A model generated the notes under the pieces. It had not been told where the DNA came from, did not search any database, and saw only the letters and a program-made list of their open reading frames with translations. This document shows, in pieces, positions 24,845-34,039 of a stretch of DNA of 64,000 bases. Source of the stretch: Chryseobacterium sp. Tr-659 (GTDB taxonomy: Bacteria; Bacteroidota; Bacteroidia; Flavobacteriales; Weeksellaceae); NCBI RefSeq assembly GCF_011752975.1, contig NZ_VWWP01000001.1, forward strand, positions 893,176-957,175. Direction: 5' to 3'. A program made the position numbers and the translations under genes. Each line of letters opens with the position of its first letter. The first letter of the stretch is position 1.

Positions 24845-26338
24845 ATGAAAAAAGCAATTTGTTTATTGAGCTTCTTGTTATTCGGGTTACTACTGAGCCA
24901 GGAATCAAAAGAAAATTTAAAAGGGCTTGATCAAGAAATCAATAAAATTATAAAGGATTATAAGGCGGTAGGGATAGCTGTTACAATTGTCAGGGATGAT
25001 AAAATAATATATTCTAAAGGATATGGATACAGAGATTTTGAAAATAAACTTCCTGTAACTTCCAATACGCTTTTTGGGATTGGCAGTAATACTAAATCAT
25101 TCACTTCCGCTTTAATAGGTATGTTAGAAGATGAGAAAAAATTATCTGTTCAGGATAAACCCTCTAAGTATATTCCTAATCTGACTTTTGCTACAGACAG
25201 AATGAATAATTTAATTAGGATTGAAGATTTATTGGAACACAGAAGCGGGCTGGGAAGTATAGATGGAACATATATTTTCTTCCCTGCGGCTAAAAGAATT
25301 GATCTGATGAAAAGACTTCCTTTCCTAAAAGAAAATGGAGAGCCTAAAAATAGCTGGAAATACAGCAATTTTGGATACCTTACATTAGGAACAATTGCTG
25401 AACAAATCAATGGTAAAAGTTGGGATGATCTTATCAGAGAGAAAATATTCATTCCTCTTAAAATGAATAACAGTAATACATCAATTGATGAAATGGTAAA
25501 GCAAAAAGACTTTTCCTACCCTTATGGATTATATCAGCAGACTATTGAAAAGGTACTTTTTCAGAAGCCAGATAATGACAAACCCGGAGCTGCTATTAAT
25601 AGCTCGGCAGCAGATATGGGCACTTGGGTCAGACTTTGGCTAAACAATGGGAGCTTTGAAAATCGAACCCTTATTTCAAAAGAATATGTAAAAAATGCAA
25701 TGAGCACCCAGACTATTATTGATGGAGCAGCACCGGTTAATCCTGACCAGAAAAACTTTTTGCTCGGCCATGGATATGGTTGGTTTACACAAATTTTCAA
25801 AGGACATTATAAAGTATGGCATGCAGGAGGAGTTTCCGGTTTTAGTTCTTTCATTTCATTATTCCCGGCAGAAAGATTAGGTATTGTTGTATTGAGTAAT
25901 CAGCATAACTCAGATATTGCAGGAACAATTGGTAATATGATAGCTATCCGTATGCTGGGACTTGATAACAATACACCTTATACATATGAAAAGGGGGTGA
26001 ATGATATCCTGAAACCTGAAAAAAATATAAATACTTCCATTAATGAAAAGAAGAAGCCGACTCATGATTTAAATGATTACTGTGGAACATATTCGAACCA
26101 GGGATATGGTACTTTTACTATTTCAAAAGAAAGAAATAATCTGTACATTACTTTCCCTACATTCAAATTTATATTGGTACATCGTCAATATGATTTGTTT
26201 TCATCAAAACTGACTGAAGAAGTAGCACAACAAATGAATCCCGATTTTGACTTTAATTTTACCCTTGATGATAAAGGAAATGTAAATGCAGTTATTATGG
26301 ACATGCAAGGTGGTACAACATTTAAGAAAACACAATAA
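24845..26338 (+). CDS. Exported beta-lactamase-fold serine hydrolase
   Basis: From the ATG at 24845 the 497-residue protein has a signal peptide (MKKAICLLSFLLFGLLLSQ) and the class C beta-lactamase/DD-peptidase fold: nucleophile in GIGSNTKSF (Ser81-Lys84), Tyr173 in the YSN motif, and WHAGGVSGF in place of the KTG box. A C-terminal beta domain (about 405-497; DYCGTYSNQGYGTFTIS) resembles DUF3471-type extensions. Such proteins are peptidases or esterases more often than true beta-lactamases. The longer start at 24767 would bury the signal peptide behind 26 residues. It ends at a terminator shared with the next lipoprotein gene. Confidence 0.82.
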   Translation: MKKAICLLSFLLFGLLLSQESKENLKGLDQEINKIIKDYKAVGIAVTIVRDDKIIYSKGYGYRDFENKLPVTSNTLFGIGSNTKSFTSALIGMLEDEKKLSVQDKPSKYIPNLTFATDRMNNLIRIEDLLEHRSGLGSIDGTYIFFPAAKRIDLMKRLPFLKENGEPKNSWKYSNFGYLTLGTIAEQINGKSWDDLIREKIFIPLKMNNSNTSIDEMVKQKDFSYPYGLYQQTIEKVLFQKPDNDKPGAAINSSAADMGTWVRLWLNNGSFENRTLISKEYVKNAMSTQTIIDGAAPVNPDQKNFLLGHGYGWFTQIFKGHYKVWHAGGVSGFSSFISLFPAERLGIVVLSNQHNSDIAGTIGNMIAIRMLGLDNNTPYTYEKGVNDILKPEKNINTSINEKKKPTHDLNDYCGTYSNQGYGTFTISKERNNLYITFPTFKFILVHRQYDLFSSKLTEEVAQQMNPDFDFNFTLDDKGNVNAVIMDMQGGTTFKKTQ

Positions 26339-26374
26339 AAAAAATCTGCAGCGCTTTCATCTGCAGATTTTCCA
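26339..26374. terminator. Bidirectional terminator
   Basis: AAAATCTGCAG (26341-26351) pairs with CTGCAGATTTT (26361-26371) between two convergent genes. Confidence 0.8.
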
Positions 26375-26400
26375 TTTTAAATTAAACGTATATTAAAATA

Positions 26401-26622
26401 CTATTTGGCAGGAGACATTGTCATAGAATCTTTTTTGATCTTGATACTGTCAGGATGAGTCGTTTTTGTAGTCATGGTATCGGTTGTTGTAGACGATGCG
26501 GTTTTTCGTGCACTTTCTACCGCTGTCGAATCACGGCTACTTGTAGACATTGTCGATTCTTTGGTTCCACAGCTCACTGCAAATATTCCTATTCCGATAG
26601 CTGTTAGCAATAACTTTTTCAT
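26401..26622 (-). CDS. Small Ser/Thr-rich lipoprotein, 73 residues
   Basis: The protein begins MKKLLLTAIGIGIFAVSCG with lipobox AVSC. The mature part is very rich in Ser, Thr and Lys (TASSTTTDTMTTKTTHPDS) and probably unfolded. It resembles the small lipoprotein at 24475-24684 in size and type but not in detailed sequence. The function is not known. Confidence 0.65.
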   Translation of the reverse strand: MKKLLLTAIGIGIFAVSCGTKESTMSTSSRDSTAVESARKTASSTTTDTMTTKTTHPDSIKIKKDSMTMSPAK

Positions 26623-26942
26623 ACTTTTTTATTTTGGGGGTGTGGGTATAAAAAATCAACAATTATTCCTAAAAGGGTATATAAAGTTGTAAAAAATCGG
26701 TAAAGTTTGTTAAAAGGTGTTAGGGATAGGGAGGGGAGAGTATGAGAGTATTAGAGTATTGCGCGCATAAAAAAAACTTTTCTGACTAACAATAACCTTA
26801 AACGTTAAACCTTGAATCTTAAACTTTAAACTTTGAATGTCGCCTTTAATTCCACGAAAAAGCCCCGAAACCGAAATTTCGAGGCTGTTGTATTGAAAGA
26901 ACAGGCAAGCATTGCTTATTGCCCATTACTTATTCTTTATGA
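26623..26942. other. 320-bp gene-free stretch with AT-rich repeat and a terminator
   Basis: No gene is visible. It contains the low-complexity repeat ACCTTAAACGTTAAACCTTG, then CTTAAACTTTAAACTTTGAA (about 26790-26838), a Chryseobacterium-like intergenic pattern, and the pruA terminator on the reverse strand. Confidence 0.5.
26857..26886 (-). terminator. Terminator of pruA
   Basis: On the reverse strand AGCCTCGAAA pairs with TTTCGGGGCT (one G.U pair) and is followed by TTTTT. Confidence 0.8.
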
Positions 26943-28568
26943 TTATCCCAGGTATGGATATTTATAATTTTTTGGAGAAACAAATGTTTCTTTTACGCTT
27001 CTTACGGAAACCCATCTCAGAAGATTCATTTTAGAACCAGCTTTATCATTTGTTCCAGAAGCTCTACCACCACCGAAAGGCTGTTGTCCTACTACAGCAC
27101 CCGTTGGTTTATCGTTGATGTAGAAGTTACCTGACGCATTTTCTAAAGCTTTATAAGCTTCAGCGATTGCATAACGATCTTGAGAGAATACAGAACCTGT
27201 TAATGAATAAGGAGAAGTAGAATCTACAAGCTTAAGAGTTTCTTTCCAGTCCTGATCTTCATATACGTAGATTGATAAGATTGGGCCGAAAATTTCTTCT
27301 ACCATACTTTCATAGTGAGGGTTTGTAGTTTCAATTACAGTTGGATGTACGAACCATCCTTTAGAATCGTCATACTTTCCACCAATGGCTACAGTAGCTT
27401 CACCGGAAGCATTCGCTCTGTCGATATATCCTTTACATTTTTCGAAAGAATTTTTGTCGATTACAGCGTTTACGAAGTTGGAAGTATCTTCAGGAGAACC
27501 AATTTTGATGGTGCTCATCTGATTTTCCATTACTTTTTTCACATCAGCCCAAAGAGATTTAGGAACGTAGGCTCTTGAAGCAGCAGAACATTTCTGTCCT
27601 TGATATTCGAAAGCTCCTCTTACCAAAGCAGTAGCTACAGCTTCTACGTTAGCAGATGGATGAGCAATTACAAAATCTTTACCACCTGTTTCTCCAACAA
27701 TTCTTGGATATGTTCTGTAGTTATGGATATTATCGCCGATCATTTTCCACATTCCCTGGAATACCTTTGTAGAACCTGTGAAGTGAAGACCTGCAAAATC
27801 ACGATGTGCCAGTACTTTTTCAGCAGTTTCTTTTCCATCAGTAAAGATCATGTTGATAACCCCTGCAGGAAGACCCGCTTCAATTAATACATCCATGATT
27901 ACTTTAGCAGAATATACCTGCTTGTCAGAAGGTTTCCAAACCACTACGTTTCCTAGCATAGCCATACACGTAGGAAGGTTTCCTGAGATCGCTGTAAAGT
28001 TGAACGGAGTAACCGCAAAGCAGAACCCTTCTAATGGTCTGTATTCAACACGGTTCCAGATTCCGTTATCAGAAACTGGCTGCTCAGCATACATTTCTGT
28101 CATGAACTCTACATTGAACCTTAAGAAGTCGATAAACTCACAAGCAGAATCAATTTCAGCCTGGTGTACGTTTTTAGACTGCCCGATCATTGTTGCAGCG
28201 TTGATTACATCTCTGTAAGGGCCAGCCAAAAGATCAGCTGCCTTTAAGAAAATTGCTGCACGTTGTTCCCAGCCTAGTTCATTCCATTCTTGTTTAGCTG
28301 CCAATGCCGCGTTGATAGCGTCATCCACATGCTGCATACCACCCTGGTAGTAGAATCCGAAGTCATGAGCATGATCCTGTGGAGACTGAAGCTGTACTTT
28401 AGTATCAGTTTTTACCTCTTTTCCGTTGATGATCATTGGGATTTCTACCTTTTCTGCCCACATTTTTTTATAAGTGTCGATAAGGCTTTTAACTTCCAGA
28501 GATCCCGGTTCATAAGAATTTACCGGTTCATTTACCGCTAATGGTACTTGCGAAATTGCTTTTGACAT
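26943..28568 (-). CDS. pruA: L-glutamate gamma-semialdehyde (P5C) dehydrogenase
   Basis: The 541-residue protein is an NAD-dependent aldehyde dehydrogenase of the P5C dehydrogenase group, which turns proline-derived glutamate semialdehyde into glutamate. VGETGGKDFVIAHPSAN holds the catalytic Glu, GQKCSAASRAYVP the catalytic Cys, and FAVTPFNFTAISGNLP and FTGSTKVFQGMW are NAD-site segments. The PTGAVVGQQPFGGGRASGTN tail motif is typical of this subgroup. Length fits a stand-alone enzyme, not the PutA fusion. Proline dehydrogenase is not next to it. It has its own promoter and terminator. Confidence 0.92.
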   Translation of the reverse strand: MSKAISQVPLAVNEPVNSYEPGSLEVKSLIDTYKKMWAEKVEIPMIINGKEVKTDTKVQLQSPQDHAHDFGFYYQGGMQHVDDAINAALAAKQEWNELGWEQRAAIFLKAADLLAGPYRDVINAATMIGQSKNVHQAEIDSACEFIDFLRFNVEFMTEMYAEQPVSDNGIWNRVEYRPLEGFCFAVTPFNFTAISGNLPTCMAMLGNVVVWKPSDKQVYSAKVIMDVLIEAGLPAGVINMIFTDGKETAEKVLAHRDFAGLHFTGSTKVFQGMWKMIGDNIHNYRTYPRIVGETGGKDFVIAHPSANVEAVATALVRGAFEYQGQKCSAASRAYVPKSLWADVKKVMENQMSTIKIGSPEDTSNFVNAVIDKNSFEKCKGYIDRANASGEATVAIGGKYDDSKGWFVHPTVIETTNPHYESMVEEIFGPILSIYVYEDQDWKETLKLVDSTSPYSLTGSVFSQDRYAIAEAYKALENASGNFYINDKPTGAVVGQQPFGGGRASGTNDKAGSKMNLLRWVSVRSVKETFVSPKNYKYPYLG

Positions 28569-28605
28569 ATTACGTTTTATTATTTTTATTAAAGTAAGTT
28601 GTATA

Positions 28606-28613
28606 CAAATTTA
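28606..28613 (-). promoter_or_regulatory. TAAATTTG -7 box of pruA
   Basis: Reverse-strand TAAATTTG fits TAnnTTTG, 38 bases before the ATG at 28568. The rest of the 403-bp gap 28569-28971 is very AT-rich with no gene visible; its right end carries a weaker box, TAATTTTA at 28946-28953 with TTTG 24 bp upstream, that may serve the next gene. Confidence 0.5.
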
Positions 28614-28971
28614 CGATAATTATAAGGAAAGAAAAAATACCATCTGTTTTTATGAAATAAACTTTATTCTTTTGCAATCATTGTATTATACTGTGTTTTT
28701 TAATATTGAATATTAAATATTTTTAATGTATTTATCCAATATTTTAAATAGGAGAAAAAAATCAATCAAACTTTTATAATTATAGGAATACGGACAATAA
28801 AATATTTGTCATAGTTCATAAAGTGTTATTAAGTCTTGTAAATAAAGGATTTAGGATTAAATGTTAAAATTATATAAAATTGTATTTGTTGCGATTTTGA
28901 ACATTTTAAATAATTTTTTTGATAGCCTGTATTTTAAGATTGTTCTAATTTTACATCATTATTAATCAGAT

Positions 28972-29337
28972 ATGAAAAAAAGAGTCTTATTTTTCTCTTT
29001 TGTATTATTTTTCTCAGCTTTATGTGCAGGTCTTGTTGCACATAAAGGGAAAACTCAATCATATTCTGATCTCTTATCAAAGATTCACCTTCTTCAGCAA
29101 AAATCCGATCAGCAGACTCAGGCTGAAATGTACAGCTTTTCAGATGTTCAGGATGCTCAGGATTCTAATGACTGGGAGAAAGTAAAATTTGATTATTCAA
29201 TACTTGCACAGCAGTGGCTGAGCTATTTCTTTGCAGGTTATTCTTATAACATACAGGTTGCTGCTATTCAAAACCGTATTTACATTGCGGCACCAAGATA
29301 CATTCTGTATCATTCCCTGCAGATAGCGGGCTGCTAA
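28972..29337 (+). CDS. Small exported protein before the urease genes
   Basis: I do not recognise this 121-residue protein. It has a signal peptide (MKKRVLFFSFVLFFSALCAG) and a mature part with YSDLLSKIHLLQQKSDQQTQ and a Tyr/Phe/Gln-rich end (LSYFFAGYSYNIQVAAIQNR, ending AGC). It lies 155 bp upstream of ureA on the same strand with no terminator seen between, so it may share the urease transcript. A link to urease function is only positional. Confidence 0.55.
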   Translation: MKKRVLFFSFVLFFSALCAGLVAHKGKTQSYSDLLSKIHLLQQKSDQQTQAEMYSFSDVQDAQDSNDWEKVKFDYSILAQQWLSYFFAGYSYNIQVAAIQNRIYIAAPRYILYHSLQIAGC

Positions 29338-29492
29338 TCCTTTATTTTAAAATTTAATGATCCTTTTTGGTTTGTATTTATCAATGCAGATCCATGGGTA
29401 TTATTCCTACATTTTAATTCTTTGAACACTTCTATTTGCCTTTACAGAAAGGTGAACCGGATACTGTTTGTCCAATTCTAAATAAAAATACT

Positions 29493-29795
29493 ATGCACTT
29501 AACACCGAGAGAAACGGAGAAGCTTATGCTATTTCTGGCAGGCGAGCTAGCTCTAAAAAGAAAGGCAAGAGGCCTTAAATTAAACTATCCAGAATCTATT
29601 GCATTGATCAGTCACTTCTTGCTTGAAGGAGCAAGAGATGGAAAAAAAGTAGCTGAACTGATGCAGGAAGGCGCTAATCTTTTAACTAAAGATGACGTGA
29701 TGCCCGGCGTGGCAGAAATGATCCACGATGTTCAGATTGAAGCTACATTCCCTGATGGAACCAAGCTGGTAACCGTACATAATCCAATCCGTTAA
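29493..29795 (+). CDS. ureA: Urease gamma subunit
   Basis: The 100-residue protein [20 protein letters not shown] is full-length UreA, the smallest structural subunit of urease (urea to ammonia and carbamate). The segments [20 protein letters not shown] and [20 protein letters not shown] and the end TVHNPIR are diagnostic. The ATG at 29493 gives the usual 100-residue length; an upstream in-frame start at 29436 would add an unrelated 19-residue tail. It opens the ureABC set. Confidence 0.95.
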   Translation: MHLTPRETEKLMLFLAGELALKRKARGLKLNYPESIALISHFLLEGARDGKKVAELMQEGANLLTKDDVMPGVAEMIHDVQIEATFPDGTKLVTVHNPIR

Positions 29796-29808
29796 TACCT
29801 ATTTTATC

Positions 29809-30177
29809 ATGATACCAGGAGAAATTTTTGTAAAAGAAGGTACAATTATCTGCAATGAAGGCAGAGAAACTGTAAAGATCAAAGTAACCAATACAGGAGA
29901 CCGTCCTATTCAGGTAGGTTCACACTTCCATTTTTTTGAAGTCAATAAAGCCATGAGTTTTGACCGTGAAAAAGCTTTCGGAAAGAGACTGAATATTGTA
30001 GCAAGTACTGCCGTACGCTTCGAACCGGGGGAAGAAAAAGAAGTAGAACTGGTAGAAATAGGAGGAACCAAAAAAGCAATGGGCTTTAATAACCTTGTTG
30101 ACGGACAGGTAGATTCCGAAGAGCAGAAAAAAGCAAGCCTTGCAAAAGTTGAAGAGTTAAACTTTAAAAATCATTAA
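29809..30177 (+). CDS. ureB: Urease beta subunit
   Basis: The 122-residue protein is Ure[41 protein letters not shown] and [20 protein letters not shown] are the family hallmarks. It packs against UreC in the trimer-of-trimers. It starts 13 bases after ureA and ends one base before ureC, so the three are cotranscribed. Confidence 0.95.
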   Translation: MIPGEIFVKEGTIICNEGRETVKIKVTNTGDRPIQVGSHFHFFEVNKAMSFDREKAFGKRLNIVASTAVRFEPGEEKEVELVEIGGTKKAMGFNNLVDGQVDSEEQKKASLAKVEELNFKNH

Positions 30178-30178
30178 G

Positions 30179-31900
30179 ATGAGCTTAAACGTAGACAGAA
30201 AACAATACGCCAATATATTAGGTCCTACAGCCGGAGACAAAATCAGACTGGGAGATACTGAAATTATTATTGAAATCGAGAAAGATTTCACCCATTACGG
30301 AGACGAAGCTGTTTTCGGAGGTGGAAAAACCGTACGAGACGGTATGGGGCAGAATGTAACCGCCAAAAGGGATGAAGGCGTTCTTGACCTTTGTATTACA
30401 GGTGCAGTAATCATAGACCATTGGGGAATTGTAAAAGGAGATATCGGAATTAAAGACGGAAAGATCGTTGGAATCGGAAAGGCCGGTAACCCGGATACAA
30501 TGGACGGGGTAACACCGAACATGATTATAGGGGCTTCCACGGAAGTTCATGGAGGAAAAGGGTATATTGTAACTGCCGGAGGTATTGATACTCACATTCA
30601 CTATATCTGTCCGCAACAGATCGAAACATCTTTATACAGCGGAATTACAACAATGATTGGCGGAGGAACGGGACCTAATGACGGAACCAACGCTACAACG
30701 GTTACTCCGGGAAGATTCAACATGCAGAAAATGCTTGAAGCAGCAGAAGAATATCCGATGAACCTTGGTTTCTTCGGAAAAGGAAATTGTTCTGCAGAAG
30801 AACCGATTGAAGAACAGGTAGAAGCAGGAGCTTTAGGAGTAAAGATCCACGAAGACTGGGGAGCAACACCTGCAACCATTGATGCAGCATTGAAAGTTGC
30901 AGATAAATATGATGTTCAGGTAGCCATCCACACCGATACGCTGAATGAAGGAGGATTTCTGGAAGATACCATGAGAGCGATTAACGGAAGAGTTATTCAC
31001 ACATTCCACACCGAAGGAGCTGGCGGAGGTCATGCGCCGGACATCATCAAAGCAGCAATGTATCCAAACGTATTGCCGGCTTCAACCAACCCTACACGTC
31101 CCTACACAATCAATACAATTGATGAGCACTTGGATATGCTGATGGTTTGCCACCACCTGAGCAAGAACATTCCTGAAGATGTGGCATTCGCAGATTCGCG
31201 TATCCGTCCTGAAACCATTGCAGCAGAAGATATTCTCCACGATATGGGCGTTTTCAGTATCATGAGCTCGGATTCTCAGGCGATGGGAAGACCGGGGGAA
31301 GTGATCACAAGAACGTGGCAGACAGCAAGCAAAATGAAGGAGCAGAGAGGTGATCTGACTGAAGATAAAGACAGCGGAAATGATAACTACCGTGCTAAAA
31401 GATATGTGGCGAAGTATACAATTAACCCGGCTATTGCACACGGTATTTCAGAATATGTAGGATCTATTGAAGAAGGGAAATTAGCAGATTTAGTGATCTG
31501 GAAACCTGCGTTATTCGGAGTAAAGCCTGAAATGATTGTAAAGGGAGGATTTGTAATTGCCGCTAAAATGGGAGATCCTAATGCTTCTATTCCAACACCA
31601 CAGCCAATTATCTACAGAAATATGTTTGGAGCTCACGGAAAAGCTAAGTTTGGGACTTGCGCGAATTTCGTTTCTCAGATCTCTATTGATAACGGAACTA
31701 TTGCTTCTTACAAATTGGAGAAAATGATTCTTCCAGTGAAAAACTGTAGAAACATTTCCAAGAAAGACCTTATTCATAATGACAAGACTCCTTTAATTGA
31801 AGTGAATCCTGAAAACTATAAAGTAACGGTAGATGGTGAATACATCACTTGTGAACCGGCAGAAAAACTTCCTTTAACACAGTTGTATTACTTGTTCTAA
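30179..31900 (+). CDS. ureC: Urease alpha (catalytic) subunit
   Basis: The 573-residue protein is UreC, which carries the di-nickel centre. Expected ligands are all present: His139 and His141 (GIDTHIHY), the carbamylated Lys222 ([10 protein letters not shown]), His251 (AIHTDT), His277 ([14 protein letters not shown]) and Asp365 (SSDSQAMGR). The mobile flap Cys324 and His325 are in MVCHHLSK. Length and motifs show an intact enzyme. It is followed by a strong hairpin without a T-tract, which may protect the ureABC part of the message. Confidence 0.97.
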   Translation: MSLNVDRKQYANILGPTAGDKIRLGDTEIIIEIEKDFTHYGDEAVFGGGKTVRDGMGQNVTAKRDEGVLDLCITGAVIIDHWGIVKGDIGIKDGKIVGIGKAGNPDTMDGVTPNMIIGASTEVHGGKGYIVTAGGIDTHIHYICPQQIETSLYSGITTMIGGGTGPNDGTNATTVTPGRFNMQKMLEAAEEYPMNLGFFGKGNCSAEEPIEEQVEAGALGVKIHEDWGATPATIDAALKVADKYDVQVAIHTDTLNEGGFLEDTMRAINGRVIHTFHTEGAGGGHAPDIIKAAMYPNVLPASTNPTRPYTINTIDEHLDMLMVCHHLSKNIPEDVAFADSRIRPETIAAEDILHDMGVFSIMSSDSQAMGRPGEVITRTWQTASKMKEQRGDLTEDKDSGNDNYRAKRYVAKYTINPAIAHGISEYVGSIEEGKLADLVIWKPALFGVKPEMIVKGGFVIAAKMGDPNASIPTPQPIIYRNMFGAHGKAKFGTCANFVSQISIDNGTIASYKLEKMILPVKNCRNISKKDLIHNDKTPLIEVNPENYKVTVDGEYITCEPAEKLPLTQLYYLF

Positions 31901-31911
31901 GATATATCTCA

Positions 31912-31944
31912 AAACCTTATAGGTCTTTAAAACCTATAAGGTTT
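31912..31944. repeat. Perfect inverted repeat after ureC
   Basis: AAACCTTATAGGT (31912-31924) and ACCTATAAGGTTT (31932-31944) form a 13-bp perfect stem over a 7-base loop, with no T-tract. It is probably an mRNA hairpin or a dispersed palindrome, not a classic terminator. Confidence 0.7.
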
Positions 31945-31999
31945 ACCTAAAAGATTTATCCAATAGAATGTAAAAAATAATTATAGAACTAAGTTTAAA

Positions 32000-32647
32000 A
32001 TGAAATACTTTAATAAAACAGTTTTTTCTCTTGCTCTTGCTGGCATGTCAGTACTTTCAGGAAATGTAAGCGCACAGTTTTTAGGAGGACACAGGCTTAA
32101 AAGTGATGAGGACGGGCCCAAAGGGCAATTCATGGTTTACGGCTCATTAGACTATTCTAAAGTAACTACACCGTCTACCAGCAGCAGTACAGTTTCCAGC
32201 GCGCCGCTTGGAGTAGGCTATTTTATCAATAATAATGACCTTATCGGGGTAAATTATGCATATTCACAAAACTCAGTGAATCATAATGTAGTCTACAAAC
32301 AGAATGAAGCAGGGATCTGGTACAGCCCTTCATTAATGCTTGGGAAATATTTTGTACTGATCGGGCAGGTAGATGCTCACTATGTTTGGGGACAGCAGAT
32401 GGCTGCAGCAGCGGATGGTATGCAAAACTTTAACGGGTTCCGTTTGCGTGCGTACCCTTTGATAGGGATATTACTAGGTGGTGGATGGGCTTTGAAATTC
32501 AAATTTGCAGAACTTTCAATGCTTCAAACCAAAACGAAAGAAGAAGGCTGGACCAAAAGCTATGTGGCAGGAATCAGCGGTTCAACATTTGGGGTAGGTA
32601 TTTCCAAAAACTTTGACTTCAGAAAAAAATCCAAAAATGATAATTAA
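32000..32647 (+). CDS. Outer-membrane barrel protein inside the urease operon
   Basis: The 215-residue protein has a signal peptide cut after SGNVSAQ, then alternating strands (PKGQFMVYGSLDYSKVTTPS, APLGVGYFINNNDLIGVNYA, YSPSLMLGKYFVLIGQVDA) and ends FGVGISKNFDFRKKSKNDN. This resembles small 8-10 stranded outer-membrane barrels of the OmpW/OmpA-like kind. It lies between ureC and ureE and overlaps ureE by 11 bases, so it is translated together with the urease accessory proteins. Its role is unknown; a pore for urea or nickel is a positional inference. Confidence 0.7.
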   Translation: MKYFNKTVFSLALAGMSVLSGNVSAQFLGGHRLKSDEDGPKGQFMVYGSLDYSKVTTPSTSSSTVSSAPLGVGYFINNNDLIGVNYAYSQNSVNHNVVYKQNEAGIWYSPSLMLGKYFVLIGQVDAHYVWGQQMAAAADGMQNFNGFRLRAYPLIGILLGGGWALKFKFAELSMLQTKTKEEGWTKSYVAGISGSTFGVGISKNFDFRKKSKNDN

Positions 32648-33146
32648 TCAAATCATAGGCAATCTCTCCGAAAGTCCTACGGAAAAAACCATAGATTATC
32701 TTGATCTGGAATGGTTTGAAACCACTAAAAGAATTCAGCGTAAAAGAACCAGACAGGGAGTGGATGTTGCGATCAAATTCCTTAGAGAAGGGCAGCGTTT
32801 ACGTGAAGGAGATATTCTTTTTGAGGACGCAGAAAAAATAATAGCTATCAATGTGCTGGAAACGGAAGCTATTGTCATGTCACCAGCTTCTCTGTTAGAA
32901 ATGGGAACCGTGTGCTATGAAATCGGGAACAAACATATTCCGCTTTTCATTCAGGAGGATAAAGTATTGCTTCCATTTGAAATGCCTATGTTCAGATGGC
33001 TGGAAGCAAGCGGCTTTAAACCCGAAAAGCAATCCGTAAAACTGCTGAACCTTCTTAAATCTAATGTAGAACCTCATGGACATGGAAGTCTGGGATCCAC
33101 AATTTTCACCAAAATCTTAAAAATGGCCGCTCCAAAAGATGAATAA
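32637..33146 (+). CDS. ureE: Urease accessory protein (nickel metallochaperone)
   Basis: From the ATG at 32637 the 169-residue protein is UreE, which hands nickel to the UreG complex. MIINQIIGNLSESPTEKTID, EWFETTKRIQRKRTRQGVDV and LREGDILFEDAEKIIAINVL form the N-terminal domain; the second domain has GTVCYEIGNKHIPLFIQEDK, which carries the conserved nickel His of UreE proteins. There is no long His-rich tail; only PHGHGS is near the end, so extra nickel storage is unlikely. It overlaps the barrel gene before it and ureF after it. Confidence 0.9.
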   Translation: MIINQIIGNLSESPTEKTIDYLDLEWFETTKRIQRKRTRQGVDVAIKFLREGQRLREGDILFEDAEKIIAINVLETEAIVMSPASLLEMGTVCYEIGNKHIPLFIQEDKVLLPFEMPMFRWLEASGFKPEKQSVKLLNLLKSNVEPHGHGSLGSTIFTKILKMAAPKDE

Positions 33147-33837
33147 TATGAATATAAACTTTCTGTCGGGACTGCTTCATCTTGCAGATCCCACACTTCC
33201 CATCGGCGGTTATACCCATTCCAACGGACTAGAAACATATGTACAGGAAAGAATAGTACATAATGTAGAAACGGCAAAGGAGTTTGTGCAGAATATGCTG
33301 CAGTATAATCTTAAATTCAATGACGGAGCTTTTGTAAAACTGGCATATAGAGCTGCAGAGAAGGAAGATTTAGAATTGTTACTAAAGCTTGATAATGAAT
33401 GTAATGCGATCAAATGTCCAAGAGAAATCCGTCAGGCAAGTCAGAAATTAGGGTTGAGATTAATAAAAATCTTTAAAAGAAGAGAAAGCTTTCCTTTTAT
33501 GGACGCTTTTGAAAAAGCGGTTCGAAACCGTGAAGCGAATTCCCACTACTGTATTGTATTTGGAGTGTATGCTTACCTGATGAAAATTCCTCTATATGAA
33601 GCCCTTTTAGGATTCTATTATACTTCAGTTGCAGGAATGATTACCAATGCAGTAAAACTGGTTCCGCTAGGACAGCTTGATGGGCAGGATATCCTATTTT
33701 CATTATATCCTGTAATGGAAAAAACAATATGGGAAACCATGGAGCTGGATAGAGATATGGTAGGGCTTTGTAATACAGCTTTTGACATCAGGTGTATGCA
33801 GCATGAGAGATTGTATTCAAGACTTTATATGTCGTAG
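33139..33837 (+). CDS. ureF: Urease accessory protein UreF
   Basis: The 232-residue protein is UreF, a GTPase-activity gate that brings UreG to the UreD-urease complex. NFLSGLLHLADPTLPIGGYT, HSNGLETYVQERIV and TSVAGMITNAVKLVPLGQLD are the family segments. It overlaps the ureE end by eight bases. A second ATG at 33148 would shorten it by three residues and cannot be excluded. Confidence 0.93.
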   Translation: MNNMNINFLSGLLHLADPTLPIGGYTHSNGLETYVQERIVHNVETAKEFVQNMLQYNLKFNDGAFVKLAYRAAEKEDLELLLKLDNECNAIKCPREIRQASQKLGLRLIKIFKRRESFPFMDAFEKAVRNREANSHYCIVFGVYAYLMKIPLYEALLGFYYTSVAGMITNAVKLVPLGQLDGQDILFSLYPVMEKTIWETMELDRDMVGLCNTAFDIRCMQHERLYSRLYMS

Positions 33838-33848
33838 AAAGCGAAAGG

Positions 33849-33914
33849 GTAAAAGGCGGAATAGCAAATACAGCAATGAATGATTTGTCCTTTGCTGAGT
33901 GAGATGCCTTTTAC
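33849..33914. repeat. Nested inverted repeat between ureF and ureG
   Basis: GTAAAAGGC (33849-33857) and GCCTTTTAC (33906-33914) enclose AGCAAA and TTTGCT arms in the 202-bp gap before ureG. A second imperfect pair, GGCGAG and TTCGCC, follows near 33975-34002. The gap otherwise holds no gene. Confidence 0.5.
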
Positions 33915-34039
33915 ATCCCTTAAAATTATCCTCAATTAATAAAAAGTCCATTGTGCTAAAAAATGAAGAGCAGGTGGCGAGTTTGCAGATTGGCCTTTTC
34001 GCCTTTTTGCAAAAATGTAATCAATTAAAATTTAAAAAA

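Noticed and set aside
24845..26338. True class C beta-lactamase
   Set aside because: The Ser-x-x-Lys and Tyr-Ser-Asn motifs are present, but the KTG box is HAG and a C-terminal extra domain is attached, which fits the wider serine hydrolase family.
30218..30879. Reverse-strand ORFs over the ureC 5' half
   Set aside because: Shadows of the ureC frame; no start or family features.
31082..31441. 119-codon reverse-strand ORF inside ureC
   Set aside because: It lies wholly in a gene with all urease active-site residues and reads as a Cys/His-rich shadow.
33899..34039. ureG start at 33899 adding 47 residues
   Set aside because: The added part runs through an inverted repeat and shares no similarity with UreG, which starts right at [13 protein letters not shown].
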